From the NCBI GenBank assembly GCA_019930625.1, contig CP082844.1, forward strand, positions 3,968,001 through 4,032,000: 64,000 nucleotides of DNA, in the 5' to 3' direction. The notes beneath the pieces were generated by a model. That model was not told the DNA's origin. It saw only the letters and a list, made by a program, of their open reading frames with translations, and made no database searches. The number at the start of each line of letters is the position of its first letter. The stretch's first letter is position 1. Of this stretch, positions 36,206 to 45,120 are shown in pieces. Origin of the DNA: Nocardia asteroides (GTDB taxonomy: Bacteria > Actinomycetota > Actinomycetes > Mycobacteriales > Mycobacteriaceae). Made by a program: the position numbers and the translations under genes.

Positions 36206-36658
36206 TCAGGAACCGACCGGGCCGCGCCGCAAGCGGGCAACGACTTCGGGGACCCGGGCGTCGTATTCCGGGGTCAGTACCACGTCGTCGTTGAACAGGG
36301 GATCGGTCCGCATTTCCACCGCGACCAGGTCCTCGGTCTCGTCGAGGTTCACCGCCACGTGCACGACTCCGTCCGGGATGTAGATGAACTCGCCCGGACC
36401 GTGGAAATACGGGATCAGCTCCGGGCCGATCAGGGTGACCGCCTGCCCGCGCAGGCAGACGACGACGATCTCGCTGTGCGCGTGATAATGCGCTTTGGAC
36501 ATGGCACCGGGGGTCATGTTGACCATGCCCGCCGAGATGCCGGTAGCGCCACAGGTTTCGGTGGTGACGCAGGGGATGAGGCGTTGTCGTTGCCGCCCCA
36601 TTGTTTCGGCCGCATCGGACGGGTTGATCACACGCACGTGCTTGACTGCACTTTTCAT
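36206..36658 (-). CDS. Cupin domain protein
   Basis: 150 residues with a single cupin barrel. Metal ligands are likely in KAHYHAHSEIVVV (His cluster with Glu) and PDGVVHVAVN. The fold hosts dioxygenases, isomerases and binding proteins; the activity cannot be told. GGAG lies 5 bases before the ATG. First gene of the operon with the aminotransferase and the lipocalin-like protein, which suggests an amino-acid or keto-acid substrate. Confidence 0.78.
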   Translation of the reverse strand: MKSAVKHVRVINPSDAAETMGRQRQRLIPCVTTETCGATGISAGMVNMTPGAMSKAHYHAHSEIVVVCLRGQAVTLIGPELIPYFHGPGEFIYIPDGVVHVAVNLDETEDLVAVEMRTDPLFNDDVVLTPEYDARVPEVVARLRRGPVGS

Positions 36659-37133
36659 GGCTACTCCGGGGGCACTACTGTCGCCGACGAATTGGACGCT
36701 AGACCATTCCCCCTGATGGCGAGACGAGCTTGTGAGCCCGCAGAAAACCGGGGATGAATGGGCTCTTTCGCGAATACGTTCGATTCGTTTCCAGCGGGCG
36801 AAGTTTTCCCGGAGATGTCGGTGAACCCGACGTCACGGCACGGTGGCACGCAAGATCACGGCAGTCCGGGCCATCTCCCAGCTATGCCGAGGTGGGCGCC
36901 ACCGCCACCGCCACCGGCGGCGTGCGGCTGGGGCTCGATCCCGCTCCGCCTCTCCGGTCGGCTCGAGCAGGCCGGCATCCGCGTCGTATCCGTACCGGTG
37001 ACGTAGGACCTACCGGCACTCGCATGGCTGGGGGCGGCTCGAACCCGGTCGTCGGCTCACGGCGCCGCAACCGTTGTGTGAGATCAGCACGCCCGAATAC
37101 TGTTCGCTACCTGCTTTGCGTAGGCTGCGCACT
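36659..37133. other. Gene-free region between the cupin and ribF genes
   Basis: 475 bases. Open frames here are Arg/Pro-rich and lack motifs. A TTCGAACC-like string near 37037 resembles a T-loop but has no matching acceptor stem. The right end holds the ribF promoter. I see nothing else. Confidence 0.45.
37121..37126 (+). promoter_or_regulatory. Probable -10 box (TAGGCT) of ribF
   Basis: TAGGCT ends 7 bases before GTG 37134, with no ribosome site. Identical in sequence and similar in placement to the boxes of cobA and pptT. Confidence 0.5.
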
Positions 37134-38105
37134 GTGCAGAGATGGCGAAGTCTCGACGAAGTGCCCGCGGACTGGGGGCGCTGTGTTCTCACGATCGGTG
37201 TGTTCGACGGTGTGCACCGCGGCCACGCGCAGCTGATCAGCAGAGCCGTGAAATCCGCCGCCGCGCGCGGCGTGCCTGCGGTGCTGATGACCTTCGACCC
37301 GCACCCGATGGAAGTGGTCCGCCCCGGCTCGCACCCCGCGCAGCTGACCACACTGACCCGTCGTGCCGAACTGGCCGAGGAACTGGGCGTGGACGTCTTC
37401 TGCGTCATGCCCTTCACCCACGAATTCATGAAGCTGGCACCCGCCCGTTATGTGCACGATCTGCTGGTGGAGCGGTTGCACGTGGTCGAAGTGGTCGTCG
37501 GCGACAACTTCACCTTCGGCAAGAAGGCCGCGGGCACGGTGGAGACCATGCGCGAACTCGGCAAGCGCTTCGGCTTCGAGGTCGACGGTGTGACGCTGCT
37601 CGGCGAACACGCCGTGACCTTCTCCTCGACCTACATCCGCGCGTGCGTGGACGCGGGGGACATGGCGGCCGCTGCCGAGGCGCTGGGCCGCCCGCACCGG
37701 GTCGAGGGCGTCGTCGTGCACGGTGACGGCCGCGGCAAGCAACTCGGTTTCCCGACCGCGAACGTCGCGCCGCCCATGCACGCCGCGATTCCGGCGGACG
37801 GCGTGTACGCCGGGTGGTTCACCGTGCTCGGCCCCGGCCCGACCATAGGCACGGTCACCCCGGGCGAGCGGGCCATGGCCGCCGTCTCGGTGGGCACCAA
37901 CCCGACCTTCTCCGGACGCGCCCGCACCGTCGAGGCGTACGTGCTCGACGGCGAAGCCGATCTCTACGGTCAGCACGTCGCGGTCGACTTCGTCGAGCAC
38001 CTCCGCGGCCAACGCAAGTTCGAGTCGGTGGACGAGCTCGTCGAGTGCATGGGCCGCGACGTGGAGACCACGCGAAAGATCCTCACCGCCGTCGACGCCC
38101 GGTGA
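37134..38105 (+). CDS. ribF: Bifunctional riboflavin kinase / FAD synthetase
   Basis: 323 residues. The FMN adenylyltransferase domain comes first: TIGVFDGVHRGHAQLI, a nucleotidyltransferase G-x-H-x-G-H-type motif, then TFDPHPMEVV and VVGDNFTFGKKAAG. The flavokinase domain starts near residue 185 with GRGKQLGFPTANV and ends with VDFVEHLRGQRKFES. It makes FMN and FAD. The frame reaches back to 37074, but GTG 37134 matches the family start and a -10 box. It converges with the hydrolase gene, 3 bases between stops. Confidence 0.95.
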   Translation: MQRWRSLDEVPADWGRCVLTIGVFDGVHRGHAQLISRAVKSAAARGVPAVLMTFDPHPMEVVRPGSHPAQLTTLTRRAELAEELGVDVFCVMPFTHEFMKLAPARYVHDLLVERLHVVEVVVGDNFTFGKKAAGTVETMRELGKRFGFEVDGVTLLGEHAVTFSSTYIRACVDAGDMAAAAEALGRPHRVEGVVVHGDGRGKQLGFPTANVAPPMHAAIPADGVYAGWFTVLGPGPTIGTVTPGERAMAAVSVGTNPTFSGRARTVEAYVLDGEADLYGQHVAVDFVEHLRGQRKFESVDELVECMGRDVETTRKILTAVDAR

Positions 38106-38108
38106 TCG

Positions 38109-38927
38109 TCAGGACGTCATGAAGTCGAGCAGGTCCCGGTTGAGCTGGTCGGCATGGGTGATGTACAGCCCGTGCCCCGCGGTCGGGTACTCCTTGTAGA
38201 CGCAGTCCGGCACGAGTTTCGCGATGCGCCTGCTGCTGGCGTCGATCGGAATGGACTGATCCGGCTCCCCGTGCACGACCAGGGCGGGAATCGGCAGATT
38301 CCGCAGCGTCTCGCGATGGTCCGACACGAAGGTCGACTCCCAGACCGCGATGGTTGCCCACGCAGCGGTGGACAGGCAGCGGCGCATCTCGTGTTCGATC
38401 AGCGCGGGGGAGACATCGTTGCCGAGGTGGGTGGCGAAGTATCCCTGTGCGCGATCGGCGAACCACTTGGGCCGATCGGTGCGCCACTGCGCGATCGAGG
38501 CCAGGCTCATCTCGTCCGGAAGCCCTTCGGGATTGTCCTCGGTCCGGCGCAGGAACGGCAGCGTGGTGGCCAGCAGCGCGATGCGCGCGACCCGTGCGGT
38601 GCCGTGCCTGGCCAGGTAACGGGCCACTTCCGCGCCGCCCGCGGAGTGGGCGACCAGGGTCAGGTCGCGCAGATCCAGCCGTTCGATCAGTTCGGCCACG
38701 TCGTCGGCGCGAGTGTCCAAGTCGTACCCCGTGGACGGCCGGTCGGAGCGGCCGTGCCCGCGCCGGTCCAGCAGCACGCAGCGGTGACTCCGCTCGGCGA
38801 AGAACGGGACTTGGTACTCCCACATCTCCGTGTTGAGCGCCCACCCGGCCAAGAACACGATCGGTGCTCCGGTTCCGTAGTCCTCGTAGGCCAGGCGGGT
38901 GCCGTCGGTCGTCTCCAGGTAGGGCAT
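38109..38927 (-). CDS. Alpha/beta hydrolase
   Basis: 272 residues. The nucleophile elbow is unusual, with A-H-S95-A-G instead of G-H-S-x-G. The acid is in VVHGEPDQSIP and the His in TAGHGLYITH. The oxyanion segment is FLAGWALNTEMW, and LDRRGHGRSDRP is typical of the haloperoxidase/esterase-like group. The substrate is unknown. GAGGAG lies 7 bases before ATG 38927. It is transcribed away from rpsO. Confidence 0.85.
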   Translation of the reverse strand: MPYLETTDGTRLAYEDYGTGAPIVFLAGWALNTEMWEYQVPFFAERSHRCVLLDRRGHGRSDRPSTGYDLDTRADDVAELIERLDLRDLTLVAHSAGGAEVARYLARHGTARVARIALLATTLPFLRRTEDNPEGLPDEMSLASIAQWRTDRPKWFADRAQGYFATHLGNDVSPALIEHEMRRCLSTAAWATIAVWESTFVSDHRETLRNLPIPALVVHGEPDQSIPIDASSRRIAKLVPDCVYKEYPTAGHGLYITHADQLNRDLLDFMTS

Positions 38928-39184
38928 CGTCGTCTCCTCGTATTCGGCGGTACGAGAGGAAGATTCGCAGCCGAAGTGCGGTGAGTCGATTACCCGGCAG
39001 GTAATGCCCACGCTTCCGTGCGACGCGCGAGCGGAGCCGTCGGCCACGCCTGCCGGTCCGCGATTTCAGGGGAAGGATCCGGTCCGGTAGGGTGGTCCCT
39101 CGGGTTTGCTGCGGTCCGCGGTGGCGCCCGCCCCGGGTAACCGGACATTCGAGCGCGGAACTGAGAAACAGGAGTGGATGCCCC

Positions 39185-39454
39185 ATGGCGCTGACCACCG
39201 AGCAGAAGTCGGCGATCCTCGCCGAGTACGGCCTGCACGAGAAGGACACCGGTTCGCCGGAGGCGCAGATCGCGCTGCTGTCCAAGCGTATCGCCGACAT
39301 CACCGAGCACCTGAAGAAGCACAAGCACGATCACCACACCCGCCACGGTCTGATGGCGCTGATCGGTCGTCGTAAGCGGCTGTCGAAGTACCTGCAGGAC
39401 AACGACATCAACCGCTACCGTTCGCTCATCGAGCGGCTGGGGCTCAGGCGCTGA
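39185..39454 (+). CDS. rpsO: 30S ribosomal protein S15
   Basis: 89 residues, the normal length. [17 protein letters not shown] and [21 protein letters not shown] are the universally conserved rRNA-contacting segments. It binds the central domain of 16S rRNA early in assembly. The ATG follows a purine-rich leader (AACAGGAGTGG). Gene order ribF-rpsO-pnp agrees with M. tuberculosis, with a hydrolase gene inserted here on the other strand. Confidence 0.97.
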   Translation: MALTTEQKSAILAEYGLHEKDTGSPEAQIALLSKRIADITEHLKKHKHDHHTRHGLMALIGRRKRLSKYLQDNDINRYRSLIERLGLRR

Positions 39455-39728
39455 TTCGCCGGCGCCGCGGCGCTGGGTGCTAGTGGCCCCCTGTGGCTGA
39501 CGTCCGAGCGACCGCCGTCGGCGACTTCGTCGTCTATGCGGCGGCACTCGGACGGGAGCCGGGCCGCGAAGGCACCATGCTCGGTTTGCTTCGCTCGGAC
39601 AACGGGTGGGGCCGGTGTGGTTCTGATTGTGGGATAGCTTGCGCGCCGATATCGCGCAGTGCTGACGTGCGGCGATTTCGATCAGCCCTGGCCGGTGCGT
39701 GTCGGGCAACTGCTCGCGCAGTTCGAGA

Positions 39729-39767
39729 CTGCAGTTCCAGGCTGCAGTTCCAGGCTGCAGTTCCAGG
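39729..39767 (+). repeat. Three exact copies of a 13-bp tandem repeat
   Basis: CTGCAGTTCCAGG is repeated head to tail three times without a mismatch (39729, 39742, 39755). Each copy contains the palindrome CTGCAG. It lies in the non-coding gap before pnp and has a 13-base period, so it is not codon-phased. Confidence 0.9.
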
Positions 39768-40144
39768 CTTCGGCGCGGCAGATCATCGGTGCCGTTCATG
39801 TGGTGCCCGGGTTTCGAGCTTCGCGCGATTTCCTGGTCTTGCGTGTCGCACCCGGAGAGTTCTCGGCTGAGTCCGGGGTTCGGGGACGGCTGGCGCGGCA
39901 CCAGGTGCCGGCCGCTACCCGATCGCCGGGCTCATTGCGTGGTTCTATCGGGCCGACGGTGCCCGAATCTGTGGCATTCGGGCCTCGTTTCTTCGTCGAT
40001 TCACGTAGGGCCCACTTCGTCCGCTGCCTGTGGGGGCGCGGCCGGGGTTCGGAGAGCGTTCGGCTGTGGCGGGGCCTGAGTGGTAAGTGTGACTCCCGAC
40101 ACGTGATGTCCGAGGCGGTCGCTGGTTCAGCCGAGGGGGAGACG

Positions 40145-40150
40145 TACAAT
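40145..40150 (+). promoter_or_regulatory. Possible -10 box (TACAAT) of pnp
   Basis: TACAAT is close to the TATAAT consensus in a GC-rich neighbourhood. No good -35 is seen. If used, it gives a leader of about 295 bases, which could host the autoregulatory hairpin known for pnp in other bacteria. Confidence 0.35.
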
Positions 40151-40450
40151 CGCTCCGTTGGCTATTTGTGTAGAGGGGTGGATCGGCCCCGTCGCACGAC
40201 AACATTGCACAGCCGTATGCACCCGCCCGCGTGGCGTCGGTCTTCGGTAGTGGCCTATCGGCAGCGAGTTGGCGCCGTCGGGCTTCGATCGATGACCGCC
40301 TCCGCGTCGCCGTTTCCAAGGGGAGACGGCCGGGTGTGCGCGTCGCAGCCACGAGGGTTGCCGCGCGTCCGTACCCGGTACGGCTGACGACAGCCGGATC
40401 GCGCCCACCGGGCGCTCGAGCCGGCGAAGACGAGAGGTTGAGAGAGAAGA

Positions 40451-42727
40451 ATGACCGAAACAACTGAACGCAAGAGCTCCGCCGTCGAGGTCGAGCCCGG
40501 TGTTTTCGAATCCGTCGCGCTGATCGACAACGGCGCCTATGGCACCCGCACCATCCGGTTCGAGACCGGACGTCTTGCCCGGCAGGCCGCCGGTTCCGTC
40601 GTCGCCTACCTGGACGACGAGACCATGCTGCTGTCGGCCACCACCGCGGGCAAGCAGCCCAAGGACCAGTTCGACTTCTTCCCGCTGACGGTCGACGTCG
40701 AAGAGCGGATGTACGCCGCGGGCCGCATCCCCGGATCGTTCTTCCGCCGCGAGGGCCGCCCCTCCACCGACGCGATCCTGACCTGCCGCCTGATCGACCG
40801 GCCGCTGCGCCCTTCGTTCGTCGACGGCTTGCGCAACGAGATCCAGGTCGTGGTCACCGTGCTGAGCTTGGACCCGAAGGACTTCTACGACGTGGTGGCG
40901 ATCAATGCCGCGTCCGCGTCCACCCAGTTCGCCGGTCTGCCGTTCTCCGGCCCGGTCGGTGGCGTTCGCGTCGCGCTGATCGATGGCCAGTGGGTCGCCT
41001 TCCCGACCACCGAGCAGCTCGAGGACGCCGTGTTCGACATGGTCGTCGCCGGCCGTGTGGTCGACTCCGGTGACGTCGCCATCATGATGGTCGAGGCTGA
41101 GGCGACCGAGAACGTCATCACGCTGATCGAGGGCGGTGCGCAGGCGCCGACCGAGGCCGTCGTCGCCGAAGGCCTCGAGGCCGCCAAGCCGTTCATCGCC
41201 CGCCTGTGCCGCGCGCAGCAGGACCTGGCCGAGCTGGCCGCCAAGCCCACCGAGGAGTTCCCGCTCTTCCCGCCGTACGGCGCGGACGTGTACACGGCCG
41301 TCGAGGGCACCGCCAAGCGCGAGCTGAGCGAGGCGCTGAGCATCTCCGGCAAGCAGGAGCGCGAGGAGAAGATCGACGAGATCAAGCTCGCTGTCCTCGA
41401 GCGTCTCGTCGAGGACTTCGCCGGACGGGAGAAGGAGCTGGGGGCGGCGTTCCGCTCGGTCACCAAGAAGCTGGTGCGCCAGCGCATCCTGTCCGACGGT
41501 TTCCGCATCGACGGCCGCGGCCTGGCCGACATCCGCGCGCTGTCCGCCGAGGTCGCGGTGGTGCCCCGGGCGCACGGCTCCGCGCTGTTCGAGCGTGGCG
41601 AGACCCAGATCCTGGGCGTCACCACCCTGGACATGGTGAAGATGGCCCAGCAGGTCGACTCGCTCGGCCCGGAGACCAGCAAGCGCTACATGCACCACTA
41701 CAACTTCCCGCCGTTCTCCACCGGCGAGACCGGCCGCGTCGGTTCGCCCAAGCGCCGCGAGATCGGCCACGGCGCACTGGCCGAGCGGGCGCTGATCCCG
41801 GTGCTGCCCAGCCAGGAGGAGTTCCCCTACGCCATCCGCCAGGTCTCGGAGGCGCTGAGCTCCAACGGTTCCACCTCGATGGGTTCGGTGTGCGCCTCCA
41901 CCCTGTCGCTGCTGAACGCTGGCGTGCCGCTGAAGGCGCCGGTCGCCGGTATCGCGATGGGTCTGGTGTCGGACACCATCACCAACGACCAAGGCGAGGA
42001 AGAGGTCCGCTACGTCGCGCTGACCGACATCCTCGGCGCCGAGGACGCCTTCGGTGACATGGACTTCAAGGTCGCGGGCACCCGGGAGTTCGTCACCGCG
42101 CTGCAGCTGGACACCAAGCTGGACGGTATCCCCTCGCAGGTGCTGGCCGGCGCGCTGAGCCAGGCCCACGACGCGCGCACCACGATCCTGGACGTGATGG
42201 CCGAGGCCATCGCCACCCCGGACGAGATGAGCCCGTACGCGCCGCGCGTCACCGCGATCAAGATCCCGGTCGACAAGATCGGCGAGGTGATCGGCCCCAA
42301 GGGCAAGGTGATCAACCAGATCACCGAGGACACCGGCGCCAACATCTCCATCGAGGACGACGGCACCGTGTTCGTCGGCGCGACCGACGGCCTTTCGGCG
42401 CAGGCCGCGATCGACGCGATCAACGCCATCGCCAACCCGCAGCTGCCGAAGGTCGGCGAGCGCTTCCTGGGTACGGTCGTCAAGACCACCGCCTTCGGCG
42501 CGTTCGTCTCGCTGCTGCCGGGCCGCGACGGCCTGGTGCACATCTCCAAGCTGGGTAACGGCAAGCGCGTGGCCAAGGTCGAGGACGTGGTGAACGTCGG
42601 CGACAAGCTGCGGGTGGAGATCGCCGACATCGACAACCGCGGCAAGATCTCGCTCGTGCCGGTCGAGGAGAACGCCGAGGAGCCCGGCGACGACACGGCC
42701 GATGCGGGCTCGGCCGGGACCGAGTAG
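40451..42727 (+). CDS. pnp: Polyribonucleotide nucleotidyltransferase (PNPase)
   Basis: 758 residues. Two RNase PH domains are separated by an all-helical linker (about 250-340). The second core contains [15 protein letters not shown] and [13 protein letters not shown]. The KH domain ([19 protein letters not shown]) begins near residue 610 and the S1 domain ([21 protein letters not shown]) near residue 675. It degrades RNA phosphorolytically and can act as GPSI, the guanosine pentaphosphate synthetase described in actinomycetes. The ATG follows GAGAGAAGA. Confidence 0.97.
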   Translation: MTETTERKSSAVEVEPGVFESVALIDNGAYGTRTIRFETGRLARQAAGSVVAYLDDETMLLSATTAGKQPKDQFDFFPLTVDVEERMYAAGRIPGSFFRREGRPSTDAILTCRLIDRPLRPSFVDGLRNEIQVVVTVLSLDPKDFYDVVAINAASASTQFAGLPFSGPVGGVRVALIDGQWVAFPTTEQLEDAVFDMVVAGRVVDSGDVAIMMVEAEATENVITLIEGGAQAPTEAVVAEGLEAAKPFIARLCRAQQDLAELAAKPTEEFPLFPPYGADVYTAVEGTAKRELSEALSISGKQEREEKIDEIKLAVLERLVEDFAGREKELGAAFRSVTKKLVRQRILSDGFRIDGRGLADIRALSAEVAVVPRAHGSALFERGETQILGVTTLDMVKMAQQVDSLGPETSKRYMHHYNFPPFSTGETGRVGSPKRREIGHGALAERALIPVLPSQEEFPYAIRQVSEALSSNGSTSMGSVCASTLSLLNAGVPLKAPVAGIAMGLVSDTITNDQGEEEVRYVALTDILGAEDAFGDMDFKVAGTREFVTALQLDTKLDGIPSQVLAGALSQAHDARTTILDVMAEAIATPDEMSPYAPRVTAIKIPVDKIGEVIGPKGKVINQITEDTGANISIEDDGTVFVGATDGLSAQAAIDAINAIANPQLPKVGERFLGTVVKTTAFGAFVSLLPGRDGLVHISKLGNGKRVAKVEDVVNVGDKLRVEIADIDNRGKISLVPVEENAEEPGDDTADAGSAGTE

Positions 42728-42738
42728 TACTTGTCCCT

Positions 42739-44106
42739 GTGACGAAGAAGAAGACGACAACCCCTCTGCTCAGCACCGGGCAGGGGGGTTCGTCACTCGA
42801 GCTGCGGGCGGACACGGACGGGGGAGTGCGGCGCACCGTGCTGCCCGGCGGGTTGCGCGTGGTCACCGAGCATCTGCCCGGGGTCCGCTCGGCCTCTATC
42901 GGCGTCTGGGTGGGGGTCGGTTCGCGCGATGAAGGCCCGACTGTCGCGGGTGCCGCACACTTCCTGGAGCACCTGCTGTTCAAGGCGACGCCGACGCGCT
43001 CGGCCCTGGACATCGCGGAGGCGATGGACGCCGTCGGCGGCGAGTTGAACGCGTTCACCGCGAAGGAACAGACCTGCTACTACGCGCACGTCCTGGACGA
43101 GGATCTGCCGCTGGCCGTCGACCTGGTCTCCGACGTGGTGCTCAACGGCCTGTGCCGGTCCGCGGACGTGGACGTCGAGCGGCAGGTGGTGCTCGAGGAG
43201 ATCGCGATGCGCGACGACGACCCCGAGGACCTGGTCGGTGACTCCTTCCTGTCCGCGCTGTTCGGCGATCACCCGATCGGGCGCCCGGTGATCGGCTCCA
43301 TCGAGTCCATCGAGGGGATGCGGGCCGCGCAGTTGCGCTCGTTCCATCTTCGGCGTTACCGGCCGGAGCGTATGGTGGTCGCGGTCGCGGGCAACGTGGA
43401 GCACGACCACACCGTGGAATTGGTGCACCGCGCTTTCGAGAACCGGCTCGACCCGGCGGCGGCGCCCGCGCCGCGGCGCGAGGGCCGATTCCGGCCGCAC
43501 GGCGCTCCGCAGCTGCACTGGAGTCATCGCGACAGCGAGCAGGCTCATCTGGCTTTCGGCGTGCGCGCCTTCGGGCGCCACGAGGGAGACCTACGGTGGC
43601 CGCTGTCGGTGCTCAACACGGTGGTCGGCGGCGGGCTGAGTTCCCGTCTGTTCCAACGCATCCGGGAAGAACGCGGGCTGGCCTACTCGGTGTATTCCAG
43701 CGTCGACACCTTCGCCGACACCGGCGCGTTCTCGGTCTACATCGGCTGCCAGCCGGAGAATCTCGGCGAGGTGGCGGCACTGGCCCGCGGCGTACTGGAG
43801 GAAGTCGCCGCCGACGGCATCAGCGACGCCGAGTGCGCGCGGGCCAAGGGCTCGCTGCGCGGCGGGCTGGTGCTCGGCTTGGAGGACTCCGCCTCGCGCA
43901 TGAATCGTTTGGGGCGCAGCGAACTGAGTTACGGCAACCATCGCAGCGTGTCCGAGACCTTGTCCCGCATCGACGCCGTCACCACCGACGAAGTGTCCGC
44001 CGTCGCGCGCACGCTGCTGGCGCGGCCTTTCGCCGCGTCGGTCGCCGGACCGTACAAGCGCACCCGCGATCTCCCCGCTGCCGTCCGGCGGCTGGTGCCG
44101 AGCTGA
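42739..44106 (+). CDS. M16 family zinc metallopeptidase (PepR-like)
   Basis: 455 residues. The inverted zinc motif H74-FL-E77-H78 is in AAHFLEHLLFKATP, with the distal Glu in the VVLEEIAMRDD segment. The C-terminal half has GGGLSSRLFQRIREERGLAYSVYSS, the conserved R/Y substrate-binding part. It is the usual neighbour of pnp (Rv2782c, pepR). Such peptidases degrade small peptides in the cytosol. GTG 42739 lies 11 bases after the pnp stop, so the genes are co-transcribed. Confidence 0.9.
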   Translation: MTKKKTTTPLLSTGQGGSSLELRADTDGGVRRTVLPGGLRVVTEHLPGVRSASIGVWVGVGSRDEGPTVAGAAHFLEHLLFKATPTRSALDIAEAMDAVGGELNAFTAKEQTCYYAHVLDEDLPLAVDLVSDVVLNGLCRSADVDVERQVVLEEIAMRDDDPEDLVGDSFLSALFGDHPIGRPVIGSIESIEGMRAAQLRSFHLRRYRPERMVVAVAGNVEHDHTVELVHRAFENRLDPAAAPAPRREGRFRPHGAPQLHWSHRDSEQAHLAFGVRAFGRHEGDLRWPLSVLNTVVGGGLSSRLFQRIREERGLAYSVYSSVDTFADTGAFSVYIGCQPENLGEVAALARGVLEEVAADGISDAECARAKGSLRGGLVLGLEDSASRMNRLGRSELSYGNHRSVSETLSRIDAVTTDEVSAVARTLLARPFAASVAGPYKRTRDLPAAVRRLVPS

Positions 44107-44259
44107 TCCTGGCCCGAGCCGTGAGGGAGGGGTTCGCGGCTTGGCGTGAATTCCCTCGCCGCGATACTGTTTCGGCCGCCCGGCCGGCGATCCTCGCCGG
44201 AGGGCGTTGAACTCGATTGTCCGGGTGTCGGATCCGGCGATCTCTGGCAAGGAGTCGAG

Positions 44260-44682
44260 ATGAACCGAACGAATCGTGCCCTTCGCGCGCTGGGCGCGGT
44301 TTCGATGCCGATCCTCGTGCTGTCCGGGTGCGGTGGAACGGACGCGGACGCAGGCAAGGCGGGCGAGCCGACCGCGTCCGCGCTGCGCGAGGAAGCCACC
44401 GAGATGAACGACGCACTGGCGAGCCACGACTACGCCGCCGCGTATCGATTCCGGTCCGCGCGTTGCAGGCTCACGCTGAACGAGGACGACTATGTGGCGG
44501 CCATGGCGCAGCTCTACGATGGACGGGATCTGAAGTCCAAGCCGTCGGAGGTCACCGTCACGACGTCGGGGTCGACGGGGACGGTCACGGTCGTGAACTT
44601 CGACGCCCGCGCGGCCGAGGACGATCCGAAGCCGAAGACGTGGACGTTCATCGACGGGAAGTGGCGGTTCGACGCCTGCTGA
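44260..44682 (+). CDS. Small lipoprotein of unknown function
   Basis: 140 residues. The signal peptide has R/N at the start, a hydrophobic core (ALGAVSMPILVL) and the lipobox LSGC at about residues 21-24, followed by a Gly/Asp-rich linker. The mature part has two Cys (ARCRLT and the C-terminal FDAC) that may bridge, and the fold KPKTWTFIDGKWRFD recalls NTF2-like or DUF4878-type domains. AAGGAG precedes the ATG by 5 bases. Confidence 0.75.
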   Translation: MNRTNRALRALGAVSMPILVLSGCGGTDADAGKAGEPTASALREEATEMNDALASHDYAAAYRFRSARCRLTLNEDDYVAAMAQLYDGRDLKSKPSEVTVTTSGSTGTVTVVNFDARAAEDDPKPKTWTFIDGKWRFDAC

Positions 44683-44700
44683 GCGCGCGCCCCTTCCGGA

Positions 44701-45027
44701 TCACTCGCGGCGAGCGCGGTTGGCGGCCGCGACGATCGTCGGAACCAGTCCGGGCAGGGCGGACTCGAGGTCGTCGAGGCGCAGGCGCTGGCAGGTGTGT
44801 CCGTCGATGATCAAGCGCTCGATGACGCCCGCGTCGCGCAGGATCTTGAAATGGTGGGTGGCCGTCGACTTGTTGATCGCCTCGTAGAGCGCGCCGCAGC
44901 GCACCGCCGTGCCCGCGTTGCCGAGCCTGCGCACCATCTCGAGGCGCACCGGATCTTGCAGCGCGCTGAGCACGGTGGGCAGCGCCGCCACCGGTGGCGC
45001 CTGCTCCACGTCGCGGACATCGGACAT
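44701..45027 (-). CDS. ArsR family transcriptional regulator
   Basis: 108 residues. A winged HTH covers about 18-85: LSALQDPVRLEMVRRLGNAG, then ALYEAINKSTATHHFKILRDAGVIERLIIDG. The Cys in AVRCGAL is single, with no ELCVCDL-type metal motif, so sensing of a metal is doubtful. It sits divergent from an MFS pump with an inverted repeat of GTTTGATGAT in the gap (45046-45101), the likely operator. AGGAG lies 11 bases before the ATG. Confidence 0.88.
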   Translation of the reverse strand: MSDVRDVEQAPPVAALPTVLSALQDPVRLEMVRRLGNAGTAVRCGALYEAINKSTATHHFKILRDAGVIERLIIDGHTCQRLRLDDLESALPGLVPTIVAAANRARRE

Positions 45028-45045
45028 GATCTGGCTCACTCCTAG

Positions 45046-45101
45046 GTTTGATGATCGTCGTACCGGATGTATCGTCGACTGCGGTTCGATCATCATCAAA
45101 C
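45046..45101. promoter_or_regulatory. Inverted repeat operator between arsR-like and MFS genes
   Basis: GTTTGATGATCG at 45046-45057 is mirrored by CGATCATCATCAAAC at 45087-45101. The two arms face each other across 29 bases in the 93-base divergent gap. The arrangement suggests one ArsR dimer at each arm or one looped complex controlling both genes. Confidence 0.65.
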
Positions 45102-45120
45102 TTACCTGATCGGAGGGTCG

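Larger units (their letters stand above)
39455..40450 (+). other. 996-base region between rpsO and pnp
   Basis: No gene is supported. In M. tuberculosis the lipoprotein gene lppU lies here, but I find no lipobox. A short plausible reading starts at GTG 39493 (MADVRATAVGDFVVYAAALG) but degenerates into Arg/Cys-rich sequence. A 13-bp triple repeat is at 39729-39767, and a TACAAT box at 40145-40150 may be the pnp promoter, giving pnp a leader of roughly 300 bases. Confidence 0.45.

Noticed and set aside
37020..37070. A possible minus-strand tRNA (T-loop-like GGTTCGAGCC string)
   Set aside because: No acceptor stem, anticodon arm or CCA can be matched around it.
36754..37236. 160-codon plus-strand open frame
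   Set aside because: It runs into ribF in another frame, is Arg/Ser/Gly-rich and lacks motifs and a ribosome site.
39493..39870. A possible protein gene after rpsO (MADVRATAVGDFVVYAAALG)
   Set aside because: The first 25 residues look natural but the rest is Arg/Cys-rich and crosses the 13-bp repeats; there is no lipobox, although lppU lies here in M. tuberculosis.
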